Shown here piece after piece: positions 1 to 10,600 of a stretch of 64,000 nucleotides of DNA. The position numbers were made by a program, and so were the translations under genes. Location: the NCBI RefSeq assembly GCF_913060805.1, contig NZ_CAJXTC010000009.1:116319-180318 (forward strand), given 5' to 3'. Origin of the DNA: an uncultured Draconibacterium sp. GTDB lineage: Bacteria > Bacteroidota > Bacteroidia > Bacteroidales > Prolixibacteraceae. The notes beneath the pieces were generated by a model that had not been told where the DNA came from, did no database searches, and saw nothing but the letters and a program-made list of their open reading frames with translations. How positions within the stretch are numbered: the first letter of the stretch is position 1; each line of letters begins with the position of its first letter.

Positions 1-593
1 GTATGACGTACAGTTTCTCCTGCGATTAGTGACTCCGATTTTTGGTGGTAAGGTGGTTCGATTTTTCCACAGGTATTACTACGGAAGAAATAGCGGTTTT
101 GTTGCGATACAGAAGGCGAGATTAAAAAAAGGAGGCACTGCGGCTTCTTCTTTGTCTTCTGTGTCGTCATCAACAATGGGGATGTAAGGTCGCACGCCAA
201 AAACAAGATTGAAAATAGGAGGGGCCCAGTAAGATCAAACTTATTTTCTGCTTCATTGTCCTGTGTTGTGAATAAAATTTGTTGTTGTGTTTAATACACG
301 AGTGGGAAGGATTACCCTAGCGGATATTATAATAATATTGCAGTTGGAATCACCCATTTTGCCGAAGTATATATTGGCACGCACGTAAGTGGAATTTACA
401 TCAAGGACGAACGCATTCCTCAACAGGTTTTTATTGCAGGGCGGGGGTGATGGAATCCAAATTTCGGATTACAGGACAAATTTGGTTACGGCTTGTTTAT
501 TTTTACTTAAAAAATTACACCAATTAGCTTTACAACAGATTAAAACTATTATCTTTTGCTTCGTTTGGATAAACTTGAACCTAATTTAAAAAT
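1..593. other. Gene-poor left edge with a possible degraded outer-membrane barrel fragment
   Basis: No intact gene is visible here. In the + frame through 340-510 the translation looks like beta-strand-rich outer-membrane protein (AVGITHFAEVYIGTHVSGIY) and ends in a KFGYGLFIF-like tail, but it contains an in-frame TGA at 448-450 and has no start. I read it as a possible remnant of an outer-membrane barrel gene. A 66-residue ORF in another frame over 389-589 has no recognisable feature and is probably spurious. The rest is AT-rich leader for the gene that starts at 594. Confidence 0.3.
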
Positions 594-2135
594 ATGAAAC
601 CTAAACTTTTATTCTACGCGGCAACAGTTTCCATGTTTTTATTTGCTTGCACAAGTACCCATAAAGAAGAAAGGCAAGAACAATCCAAACCACGTGTTAT
701 AGTTACCTGCGACCCCGAATTGGATGACAATAATTCTCTGATTCGCTTTTTACTTTTTAGTACCGACTTCGACGTTGAAGGACTGATTTATGCAAGTAGC
801 CGGTTTCATTGGAAAGGTGACGGAAAAGGAACTACTCAGTATATTCCCGACAGAGAATATTCTTCTGAAGAACGGGATCTGGGACCACAAACTTCGTGGC
901 GTTGGGCAGAAGGCGAGCGTTTTATTGATGATCTGGTTGAAGCTTACGAATCTGTTTATCCGAATCTAAAAGTTCATAATCCAGATTATCCAACGCCTGA
1001 GGAATTGAAGTCAAAGATTTACGTGGGCAATGTTGAGTTTGAAGGCGACATTTCTCATGACACTCCCGGTTCCGACAGGATAAAAGAAATTCTGCTTGAC
1101 GATGATCCGAGACCTGTTTTTATCCAGGTTTGGGGTGGCCCGAGTACTGCTTCGAGAGCACTAAAGTCGATTGAGGAAGAATATAAAGACACTCCCGAGT
1201 GGGAAAGTATTAAAGCAAAGGTTTCAGCAAAGGCAAAATTTTGTCTTTCCGGGATGCAGGACTTATCTTACCAGGAATATGTGCAACCCAACTGGACGGA
1301 GGTTGAATCTATTATACTTAATGCTGGAGTTACAAGTTTGGGCTATGGAGCAAAGCGTGCAGTTGCCGGTACTAAAGATACCATCTATTTTTCTTCGGAA
1401 TGGACCATGGAAAATGTCAAAAGTAAAGGTGTTTTTGGAGAACATTACCGTGTGTGGGGCGATGGCCGGCAAATGGCTAAAGGCGATTTTACCGACTACT
1501 TTGGCGAAAAAGGATACACAGCTGACGAACTTCGCGAAAAGGGGTACTGGGTTTGGACACCACCTCAGCCCGAAGGTAGTTTTATTAGCGAAGGAGATAC
1601 GCCAATGTTCCTGAATCTGATTGCAAATGGATTACGAGCGCACGAAGGGCAGGAGTATGGAGGATGGGCCGGACGCCGAAAAGAACTTTCGGAAGAAGAG
1701 AAAGCTGCCGGCTATACTGCTCCGTATGCAATGAGAAGAGTAAAGGATGAAGTACTTCCTGATTTCTTGCCGGCCATACAAAATAGCTTCGCAGCGCGTT
1801 TAATCTGGTCGGTTACTTCTGAGTATGACGATGCAAACCACGAGCCGGTTATTGAAGGACCGCTAGAAATGTCGGCAGCTGCGGGCAGCACCGTTAATCT
1901 TGAATTCGAGGTATCTGATCCCGATAAGGATCCGGTTTCCACAAACTGGATGCAATTCAAAGTAGGCAGCTACAAGGGCGATGTTTCCTTTGCTAGTCCT
2001 ACATCTGCATCCACTTCTATTGTAGTGCCCCAGGATGCTGAGCCCGGACAGACCATTCACCTCATACTTCAGGCCGAAGACAAGGGCGAACCGGTTTTAA
2101 CGCACTATCACCGGCTAATTATAACTGTAATTTAA
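594..2135 (+). CDS. DUF1593 (Sde182-type nucleoside-hydrolase-like) lipoprotein, copy 1
   Basis: 513-residue exported lipoprotein. The signal peptide ends in a lipobox FACT around residue 19, so it should be anchored in the outer or inner membrane. Residues ~33-330 match the DUF1593 domain of the cellulose-binding Sde182 family, which has a nucleoside-hydrolase-like fold. The acidic CDPELDDNNSL stretch is in the place of the D-x-D-x-x-x-D-D metal/substrate motif of nucleoside hydrolases. Residues ~410-513 form an Ig-like C-terminal domain typical of the family. The reaction is not established for this family. Its position before a paralogue (39 bp gap) and two sulfatases suggests a glycoside-linkage or modified-sugar hydrolase of the same polysaccharide operon. 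The ATG at 594 gives a proper signal peptide. Confidence 0.85.
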   Translation: MKPKLLFYAATVSMFLFACTSTHKEERQEQSKPRVIVTCDPELDDNNSLIRFLLFSTDFDVEGLIYASSRFHWKGDGKGTTQYIPDREYSSEERDLGPQTSWRWAEGERFIDDLVEAYESVYPNLKVHNPDYPTPEELKSKIYVGNVEFEGDISHDTPGSDRIKEILLDDDPRPVFIQVWGGPSTASRALKSIEEEYKDTPEWESIKAKVSAKAKFCLSGMQDLSYQEYVQPNWTEVESIILNAGVTSLGYGAKRAVAGTKDTIYFSSEWTMENVKSKGVFGEHYRVWGDGRQMAKGDFTDYFGEKGYTADELREKGYWVWTPPQPEGSFISEGDTPMFLNLIANGLRAHEGQEYGGWAGRRKELSEEEKAAGYTAPYAMRRVKDEVLPDFLPAIQNSFAARLIWSVTSEYDDANHEPVIEGPLEMSAAAGSTVNLEFEVSDPDKDPVSTNWMQFKVGSYKGDVSFASPTSASTSIVVPQDAEPGQTIHLILQAEDKGEPVLTHYHRLIITVI

Positions 2136-2174
2136 GCAGAACATATTAATATCAACCTGATTTAAACTTATACA

Positions 2175-3764
2175 ATGAAAAAAACACTATTTACAATTTT
2201 AACTCCGGTATTGGCAACATTTTTATTCGTTTCGTGCGGGCAGTCGCCTGCAACTAAAGCAACCTTAGCACCGGAAGATCTGGCCGAAAAAGTTGACAAA
2301 AGCCAGCAGGAAAGAATATTGATTACCACCGATCTGGAAGTGGATGATATGAACGGTTTGCTTTTAAGTTTGATGTACGCCGATCATTATGATCTTGCCG
2401 GAATTGTTTGGACAGCAGGTATGTATCATTTTCAGGGCGACCACGGCGAACATACATTGGGCGAGATTACTCCAAATTACCGCTGCAGTGCTCAACATTG
2501 CGAGCACCGTGTGGAGTCGGCCGCCGATCTCACGGAGTATCGTCCGGTTGACCCGACATGGCTCGACCGTATTTTGGATTATTACGAAACCGATTATCAG
2601 TTGATGAGCAAGAATAATCCGAATTTCCCGACACCTGAGCAATTGAGGAGCATTACCAAAGTAGGTAACATCGAATTCGAAGGCGATTACCGCTTTGAAA
2701 CCGATGGCTCTAAATTTATCGAGGAATGTATTATGGACGATGATATGCGTCCGCTGTACATTCAGCATTGGGGCGGAATTAACACCACGGTACGTGCGCT
2801 GTACTCTATTTACGAGAAGTACCACGGCACACCGGAATGGGAGCAGGTGCTTGCAAAAGTAACGGCTAAGGTCCGTATTGGTGGCGATGGCGAAGACAAT
2901 TGCCGTGCCGACAGTAAAATAGACGAGATGTTCCCCGGCCTGCAGAATGGTGGCTACGGTGGAGGTTTCTTTAATTATGGTTCCTTTTTTGCGTCGAGCT
3001 ACAACTCTCCGATGCGCGCCGATGATGAACTTCAGCCGTATCTACATGCCGATTTCATCCTTGATGCCTACAAAGAGGACCACGGAAAGCTTTGTGAGGA
3101 GATTTGGCTGTATGGCGAAGGCCGTGCTATTTATGGCGAACCGATTATTTACAATTACGGCCTGATAACTTATATGGATTGGGCGAAATCGGCTGAACTG
3201 GGCTGGGGGCCTGCAAACCTTGCAGATTTTCCGCGTGTTGATTTCAAACCGTACGACTGGAGCATCTGCCAGTTTGGTTGTGCCTCTTTCATCAATATCG
3301 GACTTCGTTCGGATGTTACCAACAGCAGTCGCCAATTCTTAGGGCCAACACCTGAAGGTTTCAAAAAAAGCAACCATTACACCATCGTAATGTGGGAAGA
3401 ACTGGCAGCACGTGCCGACTGGGCGATCTGCGAACCACAGGACTGTAACCATGCTCCGATAGTAACAGCCGACGAATTGGATTTCACTGCTGCTCCGGGA
3501 GAAACGGTTTCGCTTTCGGGTAATGCGAAAGATCCTGACGGAGACCAGTTGGTGGCAAAATGGTGGGTTCCTGCTTTCTCGTGCACCTACATGGAAGGCA
3601 AAGCAGAAGGACTGGCTGTTTCTTCTGAAACCGGTTGGAACACTGAATTTACCATTCCTGCCGACGCAAAAACGGGCGACAAATTCATTGTGAACCTTGA
3701 AGTGAAAGATGACGCTACCCGTCCGATGACGCGTTTTGCTCAGTATGTAATTACTGTTTCGTAA
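2175..3764 (+). CDS. DUF1593 (Sde182-type nucleoside-hydrolase-like) lipoprotein, copy 2
   Basis: 529-residue paralogue of the preceding gene, with the same layout. It has a lipoprotein signal (lipobox around FVSC, residue ~20), a DUF1593 domain over residues ~45-340 with the acidic motif TTDLEVDDMNGL, and an Ig-like C-terminal domain from ~425 (NHAPIVTADEL onwards). Motifs such as VGNIEFEGD and PLYIQHWGG are shared with copy 1, but overall divergence is large, so the pair probably acts on different linkages rather than being a recent duplication. It is followed almost directly by the first sulfatase and is likely in the same operon. Biochemical function is unknown. Confidence 0.85.
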   Translation: MKKTLFTILTPVLATFLFVSCGQSPATKATLAPEDLAEKVDKSQQERILITTDLEVDDMNGLLLSLMYADHYDLAGIVWTAGMYHFQGDHGEHTLGEITPNYRCSAQHCEHRVESAADLTEYRPVDPTWLDRILDYYETDYQLMSKNNPNFPTPEQLRSITKVGNIEFEGDYRFETDGSKFIEECIMDDDMRPLYIQHWGGINTTVRALYSIYEKYHGTPEWEQVLAKVTAKVRIGGDGEDNCRADSKIDEMFPGLQNGGYGGGFFNYGSFFASSYNSPMRADDELQPYLHADFILDAYKEDHGKLCEEIWLYGEGRAIYGEPIIYNYGLITYMDWAKSAELGWGPANLADFPRVDFKPYDWSICQFGCASFINIGLRSDVTNSSRQFLGPTPEGFKKSNHYTIVMWEELAARADWAICEPQDCNHAPIVTADELDFTAAPGETVSLSGNAKDPDGDQLVAKWWVPAFSCTYMEGKAEGLAVSSETGWNTEFTIPADAKTGDKFIVNLEVKDDATRPMTRFAQYVITVS

Positions 3765-3794
3765 ATCCCATTGGAAAAACAAAACCTTACAACA

Positions 3795-5288
3795 ATGATA
3801 AAAATAATCAGCATATTTTGTGTGTTGCTCGGGCTTAGCCTGGCAAGCTATGCTCAGGAAAAACCAATGAACGTGCTTTTCATCGCCACCGATGATATGA
3901 GCAACGATTTGAATACTTTTGGGAATCCGGATGTGTACACACCCAATATGGACCGTTTGGCCGAAAGGGGAGTCGTGTTTCAAAATGCCTATTGCCAGGC
4001 GCCGCTATGTGGGCCCAGTCGTGCATCGTTAATGACCGGTTATTACCCGGATAAGACCGGTGTTTTTGACCTTGGTCCACGATTTCGCGAGAAGTTGCCT
4101 GATGCCGTAACCATGGCTCAACTATTCAAGAATAACGGCTATTTTACCTGCCGAATTGGTAAAATATTTCATCAGGGAGTTCCCGGTGATATTGGTCATG
4201 CAGGGCACGATGATCCGGCTTCGTGGACAACCACTTACAATCCGATTGGTAAAGATAAAACCGATGAATATAAACTACAGGGTGGTGATGCCGTGATGTT
4301 GGGAACTTACCTTGCCATGGATTGTAACGACGATGAGGTAACCGATGCGATTTCGGCAAATGTGGCTTTAAGTATTTTGCGCCAGCGTACCGGCAATCAG
4401 ATGATAAGTGCATATGGAAGTTACAATGCCGGTCGTGTAAGTCCTGAGCCATTTTTTATGGCGCTTGGATTTTACCGCCCGCATATTCCGTATATGGCGC
4501 CAAAGAAATATTTCGACATGTATCCGCTGGAGAAGATAAAGTTGCATGAAAATCCTGAAAACGACTGGGAGAATAAACCGCATGCGGCAGCCTGGGTTTG
4601 GCCACCAAATGCCGGAGCAACAGAAGAGCAGCAGAAGAAAGCAATTCAGGCTTATTATGCATCTATTTCGTTTGTTGATGCACAAGTTGGAAAATTGCTC
4701 GACGGGCTGCAAGAGTTTGATTTGCTTGATAATACGATCATTGTTTTTTGGAGCGATCATGGTTACCAGTTGGGAGAACACGGACAATGGCAAAAACAGA
4801 CTTTATTTGAAAAAGGATCTAATCAGCCATTATTGATTTCTGTGCCGGGAGTGACCTCGGGAACAAGAACCGAAGCCATTGTTCAATTGGTTGATCTTTA
4901 TCCAACACTGGCCGAACTTGCAGGTTTGGAGCCTCCAAAAGATTTGGTGGGCCACAGTTTGGTGCCACTTCTGAAAGATCCGGATGCAGAGTGGGATCAC
5001 CCGGCTTTTACCATTCAGGCGAGAACCGTAAATCCAAGAGCGCAGGAAGGACAATCGAAATATAGTTTTAATCCGAATCTGGCATCAGAAAATCCAACCA
5101 TCTTCGGACGTACCATTCGCGTAAAAAAATACCGTTATACAGAATGGGATGAAGGTCGTTTGGGAGCTGAATTGTATGATTATGAAAATGATCCGAAAGA
5201 GTTTAATAACTTGGCTAACGATCCGAAATACAAGGATATTATTGATGAACTGGCAGAGATTCTGCACCGGGATTTTAGCGCGGAGTAG
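3795..5288 (+). CDS. Formylglycine-dependent sulfatase (iduronate-2-sulfatase-like)
   Basis: 497-residue secreted sulfatase. I use the ATG at 3795 rather than the upstream TTG at 3771, because it gives a clean signal peptide ending ASYAQ. The N-terminal ATDD (residues 31-34) supplies metal ligands. The maturation motif CGPSR has Cys72 as the residue converted to formylglycine. The later segment WSDHGYQLGEHGQW with a downstream Lys completes the sulfatase metal/sulfate site. Overall it resembles the iduronate-2-sulfatase branch of the arylsulfatase family. It would remove sulfate esters from the polysaccharide handled by this locus, in the periplasm or at the surface. The maturing enzyme (anSME) is not in the window. 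Exact substrate position cannot be deduced. Confidence 0.9.
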   Translation: MIKIISIFCVLLGLSLASYAQEKPMNVLFIATDDMSNDLNTFGNPDVYTPNMDRLAERGVVFQNAYCQAPLCGPSRASLMTGYYPDKTGVFDLGPRFREKLPDAVTMAQLFKNNGYFTCRIGKIFHQGVPGDIGHAGHDDPASWTTTYNPIGKDKTDEYKLQGGDAVMLGTYLAMDCNDDEVTDAISANVALSILRQRTGNQMISAYGSYNAGRVSPEPFFMALGFYRPHIPYMAPKKYFDMYPLEKIKLHENPENDWENKPHAAAWVWPPNAGATEEQQKKAIQAYYASISFVDAQVGKLLDGLQEFDLLDNTIIVFWSDHGYQLGEHGQWQKQTLFEKGSNQPLLISVPGVTSGTRTEAIVQLVDLYPTLAELAGLEPPKDLVGHSLVPLLKDPDAEWDHPAFTIQARTVNPRAQEGQSKYSFNPNLASENPTIFGRTIRVKKYRYTEWDEGRLGAELYDYENDPKEFNNLANDPKYKDIIDELAEILHRDFSAE

Positions 5289-5371
5289 CACATTTTAGTA
5301 TTTTTACTGAATTGCGGTTTCTATTGGAACCGTGATATTTGCAATTGATTTTTAATCTAAACTAAACCAAA

Positions 5372-7249
5372 ATGCTAAAACTGAATGAGATAAAGATCAG
5401 TCGGTTAGTTTTATTATTTACGCTGTTCCTGAGTGTGCAAGTTAGAGGGCAGCAAGACCGGCCTAATATTTTATGGATCACCAGCGAGGATAACAGTCCG
5501 TATTTAGGCTGTTACGGCGATGCTTTTGCAACAACGCCAACCCTCGATAAACTGGCCTCTGACGGATTTCGCTACACCAATGCTTATGCTAACTGCCCGG
5601 TTTGTTCGCCTGCACGAAATACGATTATTACCGGTGTTTATGCCGCATCGAACGGGAACGAGCAAATGCGAAGTACTTATCCGAAATCGGAGTCGGTTAT
5701 TCCTTATCCCGAGCTATTGCGAAAAGCCGGTTATTACTGCACTAACAATGTAAAAACCGATTACAATTTTGCAGGAGATTACAACAGTATGTGGGATGAA
5801 TGCAGCAATACTGCACATTGGAAAAACAGTCCGGAAGGGAAACCATTCTTCGCCATATTCAATTTGATGACGACGCACGAAAGTCAGCTTTTTCCTTTTA
5901 CACCTGATGCGGAATTAAGGCACAAACCGGAAGATGTGATTTTGCCGCCGCAGCATCCTGATACTAAGGAAATGCGCCACGATTGGGCGCAGTATTACGA
6001 CAAAATAGAGGATATGGATGCGCAGGTTGGCGATTTGTTAAAAGAGCTGGAAGAAAGCGGGCTGGCTGACAATACCATCGTTTTTTATTATGCCGATCAC
6101 GGTGGAGTGCTGGCGCGCAGTAAACGTTATATTTTCGAAACCGGAACGTGGGTGCCGTTTATCGTTCGTATTCCTGAAAAATACAAACAATATTTTCCTG
6201 CAGAGAAACCGGGCGATGCCGTTGATCGCAACATAAGTTTTGTAGATCTTGCTCCAACTTTGCTAAGTATAATCGGAGCTGAAAAACCGGACTACATGCA
6301 GGGCAACGCTTTTCTTGGGAATGCGGTTGAACCGGAGCCGGAATACATTCATATGACCCGCAGCCGCATGGACGAGCGTATTGACATGAGCCGTGCCGTG
6401 CGGGATAAAAAGTATCGTTACATCCGCAACTACATGCCTTTTCGTATTTATTTGCAGCACCTGGCGTACTTGTTCAATGCCCGTTCTGCACAATCGTGGG
6501 AAGATTATTACCTGGCTGGGAAATGTAACGATTTGCAAAGTATTGCTTTTCAAACCAAACCGGTGGAAGAACTTTACGATACCGAGAACGATCCTAACGA
6601 ACTTTATAATCTTGCTGATGATCCGGCTTATAAAGAGGTGTTGGAGCGCATGCGAAAAGAGAATATTCGATGGATGAAAGAAATCAGGGATGTGGCTTTG
6701 ATTCCGGAAACTGAATACACGAAAAGGGCAGGAGGCGGATCGATGTACGATTACATGCGGTCGGAGGCTTGTCCGTTTGATGAATTATTGGCCGCAGCAG
6801 AACTGGCAACTCAGCCGGGTAACGGAGCGATTTCTGAATACATTGAATTGCTTAAAAACGAAGATTCAGCATTACGTTACTGGGGAGTTACTGGCTTGCT
6901 TATTCACGTTGAGAATGCCCAATCGGCATTGCCGGTGTTAAAAGCACTGTCAGGTGAAGATGCAACAGCAACAGCCGTTTTAATTGGCGAAACCTTGTAT
7001 CGTTTAGGAGAAAAAGAACTGGCAGAAAAGATATTCCTACGCATTTTGAGTGACGAAAATAGTACAATGCATGAGCGAAACTGGGTATTGAACAGTGTTG
7101 ACGCGATTGACTCCAGAACTGCGGCAATTGAAAAATGGATAAAAGACTTTTACGATCGCAAGAGCGGGGAGCTAAAAGGATGGGATATTTACAGCAACTA
7201 TGATTTCTCGATGTGTAAAATGATCCTTGAGAAATGGGATGTGATTTAA
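5372..7249 (+). CDS. Sulfatase with C-terminal helical (HEAT-like) extension, N-sulfoglucosamine sulfohydrolase-like
   Basis: 625-residue exported sulfatase. The signal peptide ends near residue 26 (VQVRGQ). The metal-binding ITSEDN lies at residues ~37-42, and the CSPAR motif has Cys78 as the predicted formylglycine. YYADHGG followed by a Lys-containing loop (ARSKRY) provides the second half of the active site. Residues ~350-450 form the usual C-terminal sulfatase subdomain. Beyond ~480 an alpha-helical region with leucine-rich repeats looks HEAT-like, as in heparan N-sulfatase-like (SGSH) members of Bacteroidetes loci. It probably cooperates with the upstream sulfatase; 83 bp separate them. 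Substrate is inferred only from context. Confidence 0.88.
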   Translation: MLKLNEIKISRLVLLFTLFLSVQVRGQQDRPNILWITSEDNSPYLGCYGDAFATTPTLDKLASDGFRYTNAYANCPVCSPARNTIITGVYAASNGNEQMRSTYPKSESVIPYPELLRKAGYYCTNNVKTDYNFAGDYNSMWDECSNTAHWKNSPEGKPFFAIFNLMTTHESQLFPFTPDAELRHKPEDVILPPQHPDTKEMRHDWAQYYDKIEDMDAQVGDLLKELEESGLADNTIVFYYADHGGVLARSKRYIFETGTWVPFIVRIPEKYKQYFPAEKPGDAVDRNISFVDLAPTLLSIIGAEKPDYMQGNAFLGNAVEPEPEYIHMTRSRMDERIDMSRAVRDKKYRYIRNYMPFRIYLQHLAYLFNARSAQSWEDYYLAGKCNDLQSIAFQTKPVEELYDTENDPNELYNLADDPAYKEVLERMRKENIRWMKEIRDVALIPETEYTKRAGGGSMYDYMRSEACPFDELLAAAELATQPGNGAISEYIELLKNEDSALRYWGVTGLLIHVENAQSALPVLKALSGEDATATAVLIGETLYRLGEKELAEKIFLRILSDENSTMHERNWVLNSVDAIDSRTAAIEKWIKDFYDRKSGELKGWDIYSNYDFSMCKMILEKWDVI

Positions 7250-7423
7250 AATACTGCAGAAGGATTCTTCTTCTGATTTTTCTATAGTTAGTTTGGTTAG
7301 GGATGTAAATCCCAGAATTTCCGGCATGAATTGTCGGGAATTTTTATTTAAGCATTAAACCTTCGCCATTGACGATGGTAGTGTATGTTTTGCTACGCAT
7401 TTTATAACTGTGCCTTTATTGCA

Positions 7424-7573
7424 AAGTACCGAAAACTATCCCACACCGTTTATCACAGCAATTTTCATGTAGTCTTCGTTCCAAAGTATCCTAACCGTAT
7501 TTTGGAAGGCAAAGTCAAAGACTTACTTTTTACTCTTGTTAAAATAGCAGCATTGCAGGTCGCTCAGAATTAA
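7424..7573 (+). mobile_element. IS200/IS605-type transposase remnant (TnpA N-terminus)
   Basis: The reading frame from about 7427 gives YRKLSHTVYHSNFHVVFVPK followed by a YPNRILEGKVKDL-like segment. This is the conserved start of IS200/IS605 Y1 transposases (LSHTVYHC-HxVFxPKYR-RIL-GKV). Similarity stops after about 40 residues; the HUH motif, the catalytic Tyr and any orfB are absent. It is therefore a decayed 5' fragment, not an active element, lying between two convergently transcribed glycan genes. Confidence 0.65.
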
Positions 7574-7591
7574 TCATACTGTTTAAAGAAA

Positions 7592-7619
7592 CAAAAGCCC
7601 ACCATAAGGCGAGCTTTTG
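7592..7619 (-). terminator. Terminator-like hairpin downstream of the GH2 gene
   Basis: CAAAAGC pairs with GCTTTTG around an inner GCC/GGC pairing. On the minus strand the hairpin is followed by a T-rich tract. It sits 20 bp beyond the stop codon of the minus-strand GH2 gene. Confidence 0.5.
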
Positions 7620-7638
7620 ATTTTCATATTATCTAAAT

Positions 7639-10600
7639 TTATTGAATATTAAAACCAGTGATATCAACTGTTGGTTGATCTCCATTGGTATCTTCATTCT
7701 TCAAATTCATTGTTATCACTTTTTCTTCGCCCGGTAGTAACGAAACGTAATTATCGCTATAAATTACAGGTAGCATACGTTCTCCGGTTTTAGCTCCAAC
7801 AACGTTTAAGCGAATCATTAACGCCGGAGTATTTGACGTATTTTTCATTGTAGTTGTAAGCGTCCAGCTGTTGTCCGATTCTGAAACTGTAGTGTTGCTT
7901 TCTAAATTCACTTTAGGAAGTGAATTTAGTGCCTGGTAATTTCCTTCTTCCAAGCCTCGCCAGTAAAAGTTTTCCGAAATAACTTTGTCGTTTTCAGTTA
8001 ACTTGAGTTTTATAAAGTGAACGTCGGACAAGTTATCCGGGAATTCCAATTTGAAACATTTTTCAGTTGAATCTTCTTTACTGTCGATTTTTGCGTCAGA
8101 CTCCCAAACAACAGTCCCGTCCATGTTTATTAGTTCTGCTTTAACCGAAAGCCCGCTTCTGTCTCTTCCAAAATTATTTACCACTTCAATTTCATCTGTA
8201 ACCGGATTCCATTGGATGTGAATTGGCTCACAAGCTTTTTTACAGCCAAAATAGGCAGCGGTTGGTTCGAAGTAATAATCGTAGGTTTGCCACACCATTG
8301 ATGGCCATGCCGAATGACTCATCCACAGCAGAAGGCCTTTTCTGTACGGACTCCTTGCTTCAAACATTCCGCGATAACCTTCATAATTTATCCATTGGGC
8401 AAGCTCGGTAAATTCTTTTGCATCATCAGCTTCTCCGAAAGCTTTTTCAATGATCTGGTTAAACGAAGCCGCTCCCTGTGCTCCTTCCAAACAATAGTCG
8501 TGAATTCCCCACAAACTATTTTGCGGCCACAGCGCCGATTCCGGCAACGTTTGTTTAAGGCTTTCATAAGTCATCACGTTAGGCATTCCCCTTTCGCTGT
8601 GGAACTTATCCAGACCATTTATCGAATAGTATGTTTTTACCGGAAGCGCGCGGTAAGGGCCTTCGCCACTAACAACTCCACGCGACGAATGTGAAATATA
8701 ATGTAGCCCCGGATGTGATTGATGAACCAGGTTGTTCAAGGCAGTATCCAGTTCAACGGGAGGATTACCTTCGTTTCTTCCGCAATAAATGGCGATAGAA
8801 GGGTGGTTTCGAATCCGTTTTACCATATCTGTGGCGTTGGCCATAAACATGCTATTGTTATCCGGATCCGGTCCGTCCCAAGGATTGGCCAGCCAGAAAT
8901 CCTGCCAAATCATAACCCCGTACTTGTCGCACGCCTCATAAAATTCGTCATCACCAATTTGTCCCACCCAGTTACGAATCAAAGTAAAATTCATATCTGC
9001 GTGGTAGGCAACGGCAATATCATACTCTCTGCCACGGTAATTGAGGTTCGATTCAGAGAATCCCCAGTTACCACCACGGCCAATAAAACGACGGCCATTA
9101 ATGAATAACCTCAATGCCCCGTTTTCTTCATCATAGTTCATTTCGCGTACTCCCGATTTGAATTCCTTCACATCTGAAACAGTTCCGGCAACTTCAAATT
9201 CCAGTTTTACATCATAGAGATTTGGACTTCCATATCCTTTTGGCCACCAAAGTTTTGGATTTTCAAAATGCAGGGCAGGGTAATCTGACGGATCTAATTT
9301 TACACTTTGAACTTCGTTAGCATTAAGCGAAATATTTTCTTCGAAAGTGATGTCTCCATATGAGCCTTTTAGCACACCTTCGATGTTTTCCGAAGAAGTA
9401 TTTCTAAGTGTCAATTCAATGTTGATGTCTGCAGCTGTGGTATCCGGCAGTGCTAAATCAGTAGTAACAAATGGATCTTCGATGCTGACCGGGCCTACGG
9501 TTGACAAGAATACATCATTCCAAATCCCGATGTTTCTGCCACGTATGGTTGGTATCCAGTCCCATCCGATTGATGCATGATAGGTTGGATTATCAGCTCC
9601 CAATATACCACCATTTTTATCCGGAGTAATTTGAGTTTGCTCTTTGATAACACCCGGATTATCATTTTTGTGAATTAAAACAGCCAATGAATTTGTTTGC
9701 CCCGGTTTAATTAAATCCTTAACGTCAAATTTACTATGGATAAAGGCACCTTCAATTTTGCCTGCATTTTTGCCGTTCACAAAAACATCTGCTTTCCAGT
9801 TTATGCCATCAAAATTCAAAAACAGCTTGTCGCTTTTAAAATCTGCAGGTACATCAAACTCGTTGCGGTACCAGAAATCAGAGTAGAAAAACGACTCGGA
9901 GATCATAAGTTGATTGTCGCTATAGTTTGGGTCGGGAAGAGCTTCTACGTTCACGTAGCTTGACAAAACTGTACCCGGTACTGTTGCCGGAATCCAGCCT
10001 GAATCGTCAAAGTCTTTTTGAGAGATCGCACTACCGTTACCTTCAACTTCCGATGCTCTTTGTAACTTCCATGCCCCTTTTGTTAATTTCAACTTTGAAT
10101 TGGAAGTCAACGCAGGTGCCGGTTTTGCTACAGGAGCTAAACCGCCTTTTCCATATACTTCCAGTTCGCTTAAAATAATCTTTTCGCCGGGGGCGGCATC
10201 TTGCAACTTCAGTTTTACGAACCTTCCATTAACAGGACTGTCGAGTTTTATTTCATTTGATAACTCATCAGAGTCGAAAGATGTTACATCTGTCCAGCCT
10301 TTGGAAATATTGTCTGAAATCTGAATTTGTCCTTTTCCTGCCTTTTTTATCCATTGCAGGTTAAATTGGTCGATGGAGCACACTGCACCCAAATCAACAT
10401 AAACCCACTCTTTTTCACTGCCGGAACTCATCCAGGCGCTTCTGAAATAATGAGAAGGTGCCATTTCAACCTGCTTCTGATTGTTAAAAAAGTCAAGGTC
10501 GGTGATTGTCCATCGTTCGGCACTTGGAGCAGATAATGTTATTTTGTAGAATCGGTATGAGTTGGGCGCAAAACTGAATGAGTTGATTATTTTTTTCTGA

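Noticed and set aside
389..589. 66-residue plus-strand ORF before the first DUF1593 gene
   Set aside because: No recognisable motif; it overlaps a more protein-like remnant in another frame and probably lies in leader sequence.
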